DNA of 22,614 bases from Bacillota bacterium (GTDB taxonomy: Bacteria; Armatimonadota; Hebobacteria; Hebobacterales; Hebobacteraceae), in NCBI GenBank assembly GCA_030597345.1, contig JAUVSA010000004.1:1-22614 (forward strand), written 5' to 3'. Of the stretch, positions 14,250 to 21,146 are shown in pieces (within the stretch, counting starts at the first letter, position 1; each line of letters begins with the position of its first letter). Below the pieces are notes generated by a model, which had not been told where the DNA came from, did not search any database, and worked only from the letters and a program-made list of their open reading frames with translations. Position numbers and translations under genes: made by a program.

Positions 14250-16166
14250 ATGAGTTACGAAGCCACCCCGGCCCGTCGCCCCGATCTATTCGCACAGTTG
14301 GCGGCCACCGATCCGTTCCAGAGCCGCGCCCGCCGCCTCTTCGAGCGCGGCCGGGTGCTCGCGGTCAACGGCAATCAGGCCGATCTCTGCGTCGGCTACG
14401 ATGCTCACAGCAATCCGCTGGAGCTGAAAGAGGTCCCGATCATCTCCGGCTACCTCCCCTGCGTGGGCGACTGGGTCGCGATCCAGTACGAGGCGGGGCA
14501 TTCGGGGGCCCCCTGGGTGACCGGGCCCAGCATGGCCGAGGATGAATCCCGGGACTCACCCGGGATAGGTGTGTTCTCCGTCTCCTCGGACGAGCCGCCC
14601 GATCCGCAGAAGAGCACCGTGTACTTCGACGATGCCCGTACCACCTGGCGCGGCTGGGACGGAAGTGATTGGGTGGACCTCCCTGGCAGACTGCACAACG
14701 CTTTGACCGACCTCCAGGGCGGCGCGGCCGAGGAGCACTACCACTTCTCCGCCGCTGAACATGGAGCGCTCCAGGACCTCCACGACGGCGACGGCATGGC
14801 CTCTGCCTGGATCAAGCGACTGAACTTCACGGCGATAGATCAGAGCGCCACCGAACGCACCCGGCTGTTCGAAAAAGACGGCGACTTCTTCTGGGCGATC
14901 AATGCCACCTACGATGAACAGGCCGACCAGTGGAACCGCATCGACACCACCAAATACGCCTACCTCATCGCCCTGCATTCCAAGAACGATATCCCTACCG
15001 AGCCTATTGGCGGTATTGCGTGGTGGCGCGCAGCACCAGGAGTCAACCCCATCGGCGACTGGGCCGCGGTGGGCGGCTGGGAGCTGGGGTTCATGATGAC
15101 CGAGCATCGCAACTATGTGATGGGCGGCATCAACCTCGAACTCGACGGCTCCGGCTCTCCTCCCTATGGGCGCCTGACTCATCTCGCCGGCAACGACCCG
15201 GCCGGCGACCACACCCTGATCCAGCACAACTCCTGGTACGAGGGCGCCGACTGCTGGGGCCGAGACAACGTTGACGATTCCTTCGCCTACGGAGTCGACG
15301 GCAGCGGCGACTGGTTCTGGTGGCACTATCCGTCTTCCGGTTCCTCCCCCTGGAGTACGGCCGACTGGGAGGAGTACGCCCGAATGCACGTCTCGGGCAG
15401 TCTGATGGCACGACTGGACGTGTTCCGGCGGACCAGCGAGGCGAACACAGGCCAGATCTCCTTCCTCGCCAAGCACATCACATCCGGCGACATGGCCGAC
15501 GGCTTCGGGGCGGGCTACGGCTTTGCTATCAAGGACAGCGGCGCGGATAACATCATTGCAGCTATCTACGCCGACAGAGCGGGCACGGACAATACGGGTC
15601 GGTTGGACTTCCATGTGATGTCCGCGGGGAGTCTGGCGAGCCGGGCAACGCTGGATGCAGCGGGCGCGCTCACAGTCGGCTCCCTCATCACCGCCAGCGA
15701 CATCGGCATCCCGGCCGACGCGAACCTGATGCAGTTGGCAGCCAGCGCGCTGACGGTGAACGGGACCTGCGCATTCAAGACCAACACCGACAGCCTCAGC
15801 ACTTCCAACTACCGAAACTACAACACGGGAGGCAGTGCCGGACTACGGCTGAACATTGAGACTGATGGGGGCGGGGACGCCTACATCACCTTCAAGACAG
15901 ATATGTATTGGTCGATAGGCAGCGACAACAGCGAGGACAGCTTCGTAATCGCGAGATCGCTTGCCCTTGGCACCTCCACTAGACTGACTCTTTCGGCAGC
16001 CGGATTTCTCAACGTGGTGGGCCACTACGAAGTAGACGGCACGCAGGTTCTGACAAATCAGCAGCCACATATCGCTGATGCGACGGGAGCTCTGGGAGAC
16101 TTGGTGACGAAATTCAACACGCTGTTGAGCCAGCTCGAAATACATGGGATCAACGCGAGCGGTTAG
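14250..16166 (+). CDS. tail fibre / receptor-binding protein
   Basis: This 638-aa protein lies right after the hub, as fibres do. Residues about 30-95 look like a small β-barrel (RGRVLAVNGNQADLCVGYD... GDWVAIQYEAG). A short collagen-free linker follows with the fibre-typical motif LHNALTDLQGGAAEEHYHFS near residues 150-169. That signature (DLQGG...EYYHLT-like) is common to many tail fibres. The middle is a large aromatic, Gly/Asn/Asp-rich β region (about 190-400). The C-terminal part has repeated short strands (LDAAGALTVGSLITAS, LTLSAAGFLNVVGHYEVDG), which fits a trimeric β-helix. The end (LGDLVTKFNTLLSQLEIHG) forms a coiled coil, as in intramolecular trimerisation tips. The start has GGAGGA at 14237-14242. 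This is probably the host-specificity determinant; its actual receptor cannot be read. Confidence 0.78.
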   Translation: MSYEATPARRPDLFAQLAATDPFQSRARRLFERGRVLAVNGNQADLCVGYDAHSNPLELKEVPIISGYLPCVGDWVAIQYEAGHSGAPWVTGPSMAEDESRDSPGIGVFSVSSDEPPDPQKSTVYFDDARTTWRGWDGSDWVDLPGRLHNALTDLQGGAAEEHYHFSAAEHGALQDLHDGDGMASAWIKRLNFTAIDQSATERTRLFEKDGDFFWAINATYDEQADQWNRIDTTKYAYLIALHSKNDIPTEPIGGIAWWRAAPGVNPIGDWAAVGGWELGFMMTEHRNYVMGGINLELDGSGSPPYGRLTHLAGNDPAGDHTLIQHNSWYEGADCWGRDNVDDSFAYGVDGSGDWFWWHYPSSGSSPWSTADWEEYARMHVSGSLMARLDVFRRTSEANTGQISFLAKHITSGDMADGFGAGYGFAIKDSGADNIIAAIYADRAGTDNTGRLDFHVMSAGSLASRATLDAAGALTVGSLITASDIGIPADANLMQLAASALTVNGTCAFKTNTDSLSTSNYRNYNTGGSAGLRLNIETDGGGDAYITFKTDMYWSIGSDNSEDSFVIARSLALGTSTRLTLSAAGFLNVVGHYEVDGTQVLTNQQPHIADATGALGDLVTKFNTLLSQLEIHGINASG

Positions 16167-16175
16167 GAGGCAATG

Positions 16176-16448
16176 ATGCCACTGACAGCAGAGGAAAAGA
16201 AAGCACTGATTGAGCAGGAGTCCAACAATTTCCTACACGACTTGCACGCTGATGCGGATGAGTTTTGGACGACGCTTGAGTCCAGCCTCGCGGCCATCCT
16301 GGATGTGGCGAAGGCAGAGGTCCTCGTGGATAGGATACGACTCGAATGGGCAAAGAAGCGACTGAGCGAACTCCGAGACGACAGTGAGCAGATTCGGGCG
16401 CGGGCCGAAGACGGATTGACAGAACTAAGGCTATCGGAGGAGGTATGA
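16176..16448 (+). CDS. small acidic helical protein, unknown function
   Basis: This is a 90-aa product (91 aa if the adjacent ATG at 16173 is used). AGGAGG at 16165-16170 lies 2 nt before the first ATG and 5 nt before the second, so 16176 is preferred. It is Glu/Asp-rich and almost entirely helical (FLHDLHADADEFWTTLES, LVDRIRLEWAKKRLSELRDD), with Leu at regular spacing, suggesting a short coiled coil. The ribosome binding site overlaps the fibre stop codon, so it is coupled to the fibre gene. Small acidic helical proteins right behind a fibre gene are often fibre-assembly chaperones or attachment factors; that is inference only. I recognise no family. Confidence 0.7.
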   Translation: MPLTAEEKKALIEQESNNFLHDLHADADEFWTTLESSLAAILDVAKAEVLVDRIRLEWAKKRLSELRDDSEQIRARAEDGLTELRLSEEV

Positions 16449-16675
16449 TGGAAGACGGCGAGCGGACGAAGGAAGAGTGCCAACAGGCAACCGATAGCCC
16501 TCCGTTGTCAGACTCCGAGATAGAGGAGATGAAGCGCCAGCGATTCCAGCAGCGCGTCCAGCGCGTGCTGGCCGTCATGCAGGAGGAGCGAATCGACTGG
16601 CGCGGTCTGCCTTTCCTGACGCCCGACGGCCGCATCGGCGTGCGCGTCCGGCCTGTCGAGATGGATCGACCGTGA
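16448..16675 (+). CDS. small charged protein, unknown function
   Basis: This is a 75-aa product (76 if ATG 16445 is used). The stop of the previous gene (16446-16448) overlaps both ATG codons, and GGAGGAGGT at 16436-16444 favours the second. It has an acidic, disordered first third, then a helical RQRFQQRVQRVLAVMQEERI segment and a small β tail with WRGLPFLTPDGRIGVRV. It lies in an overlapping gene chain between fibre and holin-like genes. I cannot match it to any family. Tight coupling on both sides supports a real gene despite its size. Confidence 0.68.
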   Translation: MEDGERTKEECQQATDSPPLSDSEIEEMKRQRFQQRVQRVLAVMQEERIDWRGLPFLTPDGRIGVRVRPVEMDRP

Positions 16676-17016
16676 CCGGCCTGCCCATCGATGTTCTCAC
16701 CGTGCTCAAGGAGCACGGACTCGCCGGCGTGATGGCGTGGCTCTTTTGGTGGACGCTGCGCCGCATGATGGCCTCCCACGACGCCACGGTGCGAGAGCTG
16801 AAGGGCCAGCTCGACACTCAGGCGCAGACCGCCCGCGCCGCGGGCGAGCGGTTCGCGAATGTAGTCGAGAATCACATGAATCACGTGAGCAGTTCATTGG
16901 CCCGCTTCGACGCCACGTTCTCCCATCAGGCCGAGGACCAACGCCGATGGCAGGACCGGCTGCTCGAAACGATGGACCGTATCGCCGCACACCTCAGCGC
17001 GGAGAGGGGGATCTGA
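16672..17016 (+). CDS. holin-like one-pass membrane protein with coiled coil
   Basis: This 114-aa protein starts at a GTG overlapping the prior stop (GTGA, 16672-16675). It has one hydrophobic membrane segment at about residues 16-29 (GLAGVMAWLFWWTL), then basic residues (RRMM). A long amphipathic coiled coil makes up the rest (RELKGQLDTQAQTARAAGER, then QAEDQRRWQDRLLETMDRIAAHL). That layout fits the small one-transmembrane holin or holin-partner class of phages, and it directly precedes the cell-wall hydrolase gene. Neighbours and topology give the role. Holins have little sequence conservation, so alternatives are a spanin-like or other membrane accessory protein. Confidence 0.66.
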   Translation: MTGLPIDVLTVLKEHGLAGVMAWLFWWTLRRMMASHDATVRELKGQLDTQAQTARAAGERFANVVENHMNHVSSSLARFDATFSHQAEDQRRWQDRLLETMDRIAAHLSAERGI

Positions 17017-17018
17017 CC

Positions 17019-17678
17019 GTGGTCCGCAGCACCGACTGGGTCGAGCGCACTTTCGGGCGATTCGCCTGGCGCGATCACCCCATCAAGCGCGGGATGATCG
17101 AGATTCTCGGCGAGTGGAAGCGGCACAACATCATCTCCTTCGCGCCTCCGTTCGAGCTGCGCGACGCGCGCGGCCGCCGGATATCGGTTATACACTGCCA
17201 CCGGCTCCTCGCGCCTGCCCTACGCCGCGTGTTTGCTGACCTGGCGGCACGCAGGATCGAACACCTCGTCAACACCTTCGACGGGTGCTTCGTGGCGCGT
17301 CACATGGGCTGGGATCCTCGCCGGTCCCTCTCCCGCCATGCCTGGGGAATCGCGGTGGACATCAACGCCCGGCTCTTTCCGTTTGGCTCCGCCGCCAGCC
17401 AAGATCCGCGCCTCATTGCCGCCTTTGCACGCCAGGGATTCACCTGGGGCGGAGAGTGGCGCACTCCCGACCCTATGCACTTCGAGGCCGTGGATGTGCC
17501 ACAGTCCCCGCGGCATCTTGACATACTGGTAGACGGTGAGCGCGTAGCCTCGGGAACCCTCTGGGACGGCCGCGCAGTCGCGCCTGTCCGGGAGATAGCC
17601 GAGGCGCTCGGCGCCGCAGTCGAGGCGCGCCTCACCGAGGGGAAGATCGAGATTCACACACCTGGAGGTGACTGCTAG
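17019..17678 (+). CDS. endolysin: M15 family zinc peptidase (VanY-like) with C-terminal stalk-like domain
   Basis: This protein cleaves peptidoglycan peptide cross-links to release progeny, or acts as a D-Ala-type carboxypeptidase. It is 219 aa from GTG 17019, three bases after the holin-like stop; GGAG/GAGGGGG at 17001-17010 is its ribosome binding site. An upstream ATG at 16737 is rejected because it would overlap the holin gene in another frame. The M15 zinc site is visible: SRHAWGIAVDIN gives H107 and D114, and DPMHFE gives H154. After residue about 165 a small domain follows (LDILVDGERVASGTLWDGRA and on to KIEIHTPG) that resembles copper-amine-oxidase-like stalk domains common in Gram-positive wall proteins. 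Such a tail is uncommon on phage M15 enzymes. Catalytic call is sure; the tail domain is a fold guess. Confidence 0.85.
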   Translation: MVRSTDWVERTFGRFAWRDHPIKRGMIEILGEWKRHNIISFAPPFELRDARGRRISVIHCHRLLAPALRRVFADLAARRIEHLVNTFDGCFVARHMGWDPRRSLSRHAWGIAVDINARLFPFGSAASQDPRLIAAFARQGFTWGGEWRTPDPMHFEAVDVPQSPRHLDILVDGERVASGTLWDGRAVAPVREIAEALGAAVEARLTEGKIEIHTPGGDC

Positions 17679-17734
17679 CGGCTCTCTAGAGCTGGGCATG
17701 CCCGTGCCCGCCACGCGCTGGCGTCGTCTCCGTT

Positions 17735-17756
17735 TGGCAGGAGCTTGCTCCTGCCA
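17735..17756. repeat. perfect 10-bp palindrome TGGCAGGAGC/GCTCCTGCCA
   Basis: TGGCAGGAGC (17735-17744) and GCTCCTGCCA (17747-17756) are exact reverse complements around TT. The same GGCAGGAG...CTCCTGCC sequence occurs at 3244-3264, which marks both as members of one intergenic family. It lies between the endolysin and the 68-aa ORF. Confidence 0.75.
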
Positions 17757-17776
17757 CCGCGCAGTTCGGTCCGGTG

Positions 17777-17799
17777 TTTCGGGACTTCCAGTCCCGAAA
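17777..17799. terminator. perfect 10-bp hairpin TTTCGGGACT/AGTCCCGAAA, possible terminator-like element
   Basis: TTTCGGGACT (17777-17786) and AGTCCCGAAA (17790-17799) pair fully around TCC. No T-run follows, so intrinsic termination is uncertain. It stands after the lysis genes and before the last ORF of the phage block. Confidence 0.45.
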
Positions 17800-17836
17800 T
17801 CGACTCTCCCACACACCCTCTAAGGAGGTCACCGCT

Positions 17837-18043
17837 ATGAGACGCTTCTGGAGAATCTTCCGCTACGCGCGGCGGCTGTTTTGGTTCCTCGAATTGCTGA
17901 TCAGCCCTGATCGCGCCGCCGAAGTGCTGCTCAATCACCCGCGGGTCTGCCGCTGGCTGGAGGTGCAGCCCCCCGAGGACCAGAAAAAGATCCGCGAAGC
18001 CGCACCACTCGTCGTGGCCGCCATCCTCGCATCGCTCGATTGA
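17837..18043 (+). CDS. 68-aa hypothetical protein at the end of the phage block
   Basis: This is an ATG gene with a complete Shine-Dalgarno sequence (TAAGGAGGT, 17821-17829) at ideal spacing, so it is real despite its size. The product is basic and aromatic at the N-terminus (RRFWRIFRYARRLFWFLELL), a possible amphipathic membrane-interacting helix. A Lys/Glu stretch follows, then a hydrophobic end (EAAPLVVAAILASL). It is separated from the lysis genes by palindromes and stops one base before the queE stop, convergent to it. I do not recognise a family. Possibilities include a phage accessory (moron-type) gene or a host gene spared by integration. Confidence 0.65.
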   Translation: MRRFWRIFRYARRLFWFLELLISPDRAAEVLLNHPRVCRWLEVQPPEDQKKIREAAPLVVAAILASLD

Positions 18044-18044
18044 G

Positions 18045-18812
18045 CTACAGGTAGCCGGCCAGACGATGCACCTGCGGTATCACCCTGACCCGCGCCAGAT
18101 GCTGCTTCGCAACGGCCTGTAGCTCCAGCATCTGCCGCGGTGACGGTGCCTGTATGCTCGGCTTTGTCGGTGTGACCGGCTGCAGCACCAACGCCATCTC
18201 CTCATTGACCCCGGCGATGAGCCGCGCCGCCCGATCCACCTCGCCTGGATCGCATTCGGCTGTCACAACACACTTCGCGAAGTCCAGCCGCGTTGGATCG
18301 TCCACCGCGGCCAGCCCGAGCAAGAACCGCTCGTGGCTTCCCCAGATCGGCGCTTGCTTCGTCGCGGAGGGCAGCTTGATGTCGGCGCAGACCGCGTCGA
18401 GATGCGGAAGGAGCTGCACCAGCTCATCGGCCAGGGTTCCGTTCGTTTCCAGGTACGCCCCGAGGCCCATATCCCCGAGCATCGGCAGCAGTTCTACCAG
18501 AAGCTCCACGTGCAGCAGCGGCTCTCCCCCGGTCAGCGCGACCGAATGATGCAGCCCTCGCTGCGGCAGCTCCAGGCGCTTCACCGCGTCGGCGACCTGC
18601 GCCGCTGACAGCGGATTCGCCACCTCCGCGAAGTCCTGTGCCCCGGGACTTCTCTCCACACGACAGACCGGCGGCTCTGCCCGGGCCGCCGGTGTGTCAC
18701 AATACGCGCAGTCGAGATTGCAGCCCGCGAACCGGACGAAGACCTGCCGTTCACCGACCAGCAGGCCCTCGCCCTGAATCGAAGAGAAGATCTCGATGAG
18801 GGGGGCGGTCAC
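18045..18812 (-). CDS. queE: 7-carboxy-7-deazaguanine synthase QueE (radical SAM)
   Basis: QueE converts 6-carboxytetrahydropterin to 7-carboxy-7-deazaguanine, a step on the way to the tRNA base queuosine. At 255 aa its size fits the family. The radical-SAM iron-sulfur motif is C31-x3-C35-x2-C38 in [21 protein letters not shown] at the N-terminus, [11 protein letters not shown] in the middle, YLETNGT and VCADIKLPS are the other family landmarks, and the C-terminus [12 protein letters not shown] is complete. The start is GTG at 18812-18810, overlapping the ACT gene stop (GTGA), so translation is coupled. It is the last gene of the - strand set. Its stop is convergent with the phage-block ORF, one base apart. 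Other queuosine genes are not in the window. Confidence 0.93.
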   Translation of the reverse strand: MTAPLIEIFSSIQGEGLLVGERQVFVRFAGCNLDCAYCDTPAARAEPPVCRVERSPGAQDFAEVANPLSAAQVADAVKRLELPQRGLHHSVALTGGEPLLHVELLVELLPMLGDMGLGAYLETNGTLADELVQLLPHLDAVCADIKLPSATKQAPIWGSHERFLLGLAAVDDPTRLDFAKCVVTAECDPGEVDRAARLIAGVNEEMALVLQPVTPTKPSIQAPSPRQMLELQAVAKQHLARVRVIPQVHRLAGYL

Positions 18813-19243
18813 GGGCCCCCCACCGCCTCCGAGAACTCCTCCGCCTCCAACACCCCGAACCCCGCCTCCTCAAGCAGCCGCTCTGCCGCTGGCACATCGG
18901 CCACCTCCAGAATCAGGATCGCTTCCCCTCCGCTCACCGGGAATCCCGAGGCGTTCTCGATGTTTACGCTCGCGCGGGTCAGCGCGGCCGTCACCTCGTG
19001 CAGCCCTCCGGGCCGGTCGGGGACCCGCACCGCAAGTGCCGGGATCTTGCGCACCGTCCCCTGGCCCGCCAGCGCTTCGTACGCCTCCTCCGGTCGGTCC
19101 ACCACTATCTTCACCACCCCCATATCTCCCAGACTGGCCGCGTGCATCGCACGGCTGTTCACCCCGGCCTCGCTGAGCGCGGCCGTTATGCGCTCCAGCT
19201 TGCCCGGCTTGTTCTCCGAGAAGATCGCAAGTTGCTCGATCAT
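18809..19243 (-). CDS. tandem ACT-domain protein (COG4747-like)
   Basis: This 144-aa protein has two ACT domains: [23 protein letters not shown] begins the first, and [19 protein letters not shown] the second at about residue 71. ACT domains bind amino acids or related ligands and often regulate enzymes. Two-ACT proteins of this kind are repeatedly found beside phenylacetate-CoA ligase genes, where they may sense aromatic acids or amino acids. Here it sits 9 nt after the ligase stop and overlaps queE. The ATG at 19243-19241 is preceded by a G-rich sequence (GGGGGCGG). Domain call is solid, ligand unknown. Confidence 0.88.
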   Translation of the reverse strand: MIEQLAIFSENKPGKLERITAALSEAGVNSRAMHAASLGDMGVVKIVVDRPEEAYEALAGQGTVRKIPALAVRVPDRPGGLHEVTAALTRASVNIENASGFPVSGGEAILILEVADVPAAERLLEEAGFGVLEAEEFSEAVGGP

Positions 19244-19252
19244 GGCCGCCCC

Positions 19253-20572
19253 CTAGTCCTTCCGCTCATCAATCACGCGCACCGCTTTTCCCTCCTGGCG
19301 AGGGATCGTCCCCGGTTCCACCAACTCGATCCGGGGCCGTACCATGATCTCCCGGCGGAGTCGGTCGGCCATCCTCTCCCGCAGCGACTGCAGTTGCTCC
19401 AGCTCTCCGAAGAAGACGTCGGCGTTCAACTCGACCCGCACCGTCAGCCGATCCGCATATCCCTCCCGATCCAACACAATGACGTAGTTCCTGCCGACCT
19501 GCGGCATCGACATCAGCACTCGCTCGATCTGCAGGGGAAAGATGTTGACACCCCTAACGATGAACATGTCGTCGGTCCGGCCTTGAATCCGCGACAGGCG
19601 GCGGTGAGTGCGGCCGCACGGACAAGGGCCGGGAGTGAACGAGGTCAGATCGCGGGTGCGATAGCGAATCAGAGGCATCGCCTCCCGCGTCAGCGAAGTC
19701 AGCACCAACTCGCCCTCTTCCCCGTCGACCACCCTATCCCCGGTCTCGGGATCGATCACCTCGCCCAGGTAGGCGTCCTCCCACAGGTGCAGTCCCTGCT
19801 GAACCGGGCACTCGAACGCCACTCCCGGCCCGCACATCTCGGAGAGGCCGTAGCAATTATGGAAGGGAATGCCCCACGCCTCCTGTAAGCGGGTCCGCGT
19901 CCCCTCGCTGTAAGGCTCGGCCCCGCCGACGGCGAAGCGCAGGGGCAGGCTCCTCGGCTCCACGCCCATTTCCTCACACGTCCCGAGCAAGGCCATCGCG
20001 TAGCTCGGAATGATGTGCATCGCGGTGGTGCCGAAGATGCCCATGAACTCGATCTGACGCCGGCTGTTCCCGGCCCCCATCGGAATGACGAACGCCCCGA
20101 GCTTCTCGGCCCCGTAGTGCAACCCCAGCCCACCCGTAAACAGCCCATAACTCATCATGTTCTGGAACACGTCGCCCCTTCTCAACCCCACCATGTGGAG
20201 ACAGCGAGCAACCAGATCGGCCCACCGCTCCACATCGCCGGCCGTGTGGCACACCGCGGTGGCCGTCCCGGTAGTCCCGGAGGAGTGATGGAGGCGCACC
20301 ACCTCGTCCTTCGGCACCGCCAGGAAGCCGAAGGGATAGCTGTCGCGGAGGTCCTGTTTCTCCGTCAGCGGGAAGTGCCGCAGGTCGTCTAGCTCTCTGA
20401 TCGACTCCGGATCCAGACCGCGCTCCGCGAACAGCTTGCCGTAATGAGGCGAGCGCGCAGCCTGCGCCACAGTCCAGCGCAGCCGATCAGTCTGCAGTCT
20501 CTCCAGCGCCTCGGGATTGAGCGCTTCCGTGGGATCGTAGAGGTCTTCCAACGCCAACCGTGCCACCTCCAT
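19253..20572 (-). CDS. paaK: phenylacetate-CoA ligase (PaaK-type, AMP-forming)
   Basis: This 439-aa, normal-length enzyme adenylates and thioesterifies phenylacetate or a related aryl acid to its CoA ester. Visible motifs are SSGTTGTA (residues 97-104, phosphate loop), YGLSEM (241-246, motif A5), RYRTRD (303-308) and GRTDDMFIVRG (331-341), and the C-terminal small-domain region ends in IPRQEGKAVRV with the catalytic-lysine position. The CPCG motif (about 317-320) before it is typical. The ATG at 20572 is not well supported by its upstream sequence. A GGAGG (20570-20566) eight bases before TTG 20557 suggests that the real start may be TTG, giving 434 aa. It lies 16 nt after the DUF366 stop. 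Substrate is inferred from the family only; some members act on other aryl acids. Confidence 0.9.
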   Translation of the reverse strand: MEVARLALEDLYDPTEALNPEALERLQTDRLRWTVAQAARSPHYGKLFAERGLDPESIRELDDLRHFPLTEKQDLRDSYPFGFLAVPKDEVVRLHHSSGTTGTATAVCHTAGDVERWADLVARCLHMVGLRRGDVFQNMMSYGLFTGGLGLHYGAEKLGAFVIPMGAGNSRRQIEFMGIFGTTAMHIIPSYAMALLGTCEEMGVEPRSLPLRFAVGGAEPYSEGTRTRLQEAWGIPFHNCYGLSEMCGPGVAFECPVQQGLHLWEDAYLGEVIDPETGDRVVDGEEGELVLTSLTREAMPLIRYRTRDLTSFTPGPCPCGRTHRRLSRIQGRTDDMFIVRGVNIFPLQIERVLMSMPQVGRNYVIVLDREGYADRLTVRVELNADVFFGELEQLQSLRERMADRLRREIMVRPRIELVEPGTIPRQEGKAVRVIDERKD

Positions 20573-20588
20573 TGTGAAACGACGACCG

Positions 20589-21146
20589 CTAGCTAACCGA
20601 CTTCACCTTCGCCCCGGCCTGGTGTGCTCCCGCAATCTCCGCCGCGTAAGCAGCCAGCAGCCTCTCAGCAAAACCGCGCGGCGCCAGCCCCAGCTCCTCC
20701 ATCCCGATCGCGGGCACCGGTGCCCCCTCCCCGCGCACGTTGAAGCCCGCGTGGATCAGCCCCGAGCTGGGAGAGGTGGTAGCCACCGAGACGGAGAGCT
20801 TCCGATCACGCAGGTACAGGTCATCTCCATCTCGCCGGATCAACGCCTCTCCCAGGTGGGCGTTGATGATCTCGCCCGCCAGTGCCATGAGCAGGCGCTG
20901 CCGAGCTGTGATGTGATCGAGGTCGAGCCCTGGGTGCTCGATGATGAGGTGCACCATGTTCGGACTTCGTATCTCCGCTCCGGCCTCCAGGTCCACGCGG
21001 TCCACCATGTGCTCCCGCGCAACGTCGCAGGGACCGATAAACGCGACGGCCGCTTCTCCCTCGAGCCCCGTCGTCTCCCGAATCCACCCCGACCGAAGCT
21101 GTTCGCCCGTGTAATGAAGCGACTCTTCCAGCAGCTGAGTCCTCAC
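20589..21146 (-). CDS. DUF366 family protein
   Basis: This 185-aa protein matches DUF366. HYTGEQLRSGWI is near the N-terminus, FIGPCDVAREHMVD about residues 36-49, then NMVHLIIEHPGLDL, a RRDGDDLYLRDRKLSVSVAT stretch, and IHAGFNVRGEGAPV. The family is common in archaea and thermophilic bacteria, and its biochemical role is not known to me. Its GTG start (21146-21144) overlaps the NHL-protein stop (GTGA). It sits upstream of paaK and, three genes later, queE. No membrane segments or signal peptide are seen. Sure of family, not of role. Confidence 0.86.
   Translation of the reverse strand: MRTQLLEESLHYTGEQLRSGWIRETTGLEGEAAVAFIGPCDVAREHMVDRVDLEAGAEIRSPNMVHLIIEHPGLDLDHITARQRLLMALAGEIINAHLGEALIRRDGDDLYLRDRKLSVSVATTSPSSGLIHAGFNVRGEGAPVPAIGMEELGLAPRGFAERLLAAYAAEIAGAHQAGAKVKSVS

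Noticed and set aside
16737..17018. N-terminal extension of the endolysin from ATG 16737
   Set aside because: It overlaps the holin-like gene in another frame; GTG 17019 has its own ribosome binding site and the M15 domain needs no extension.
18044..18055. GCTAC/GTAGC hairpin as a bidirectional terminator
   Set aside because: Only a 5-bp stem with a 2-nt loop and no T-run; too weak to call.
18045..18812. QueE as a phage DNA-modification gene
   Set aside because: Phages can carry QueE, but here it is on the opposite strand and coupled to host-type ACT and PaaK genes.
18998..19888. 296-aa + strand ORF over ACT and paaK
   Set aside because: It crosses two independent - strand genes with complete motifs; its sequence (HRRSVHRT-type) shows antisense composition.
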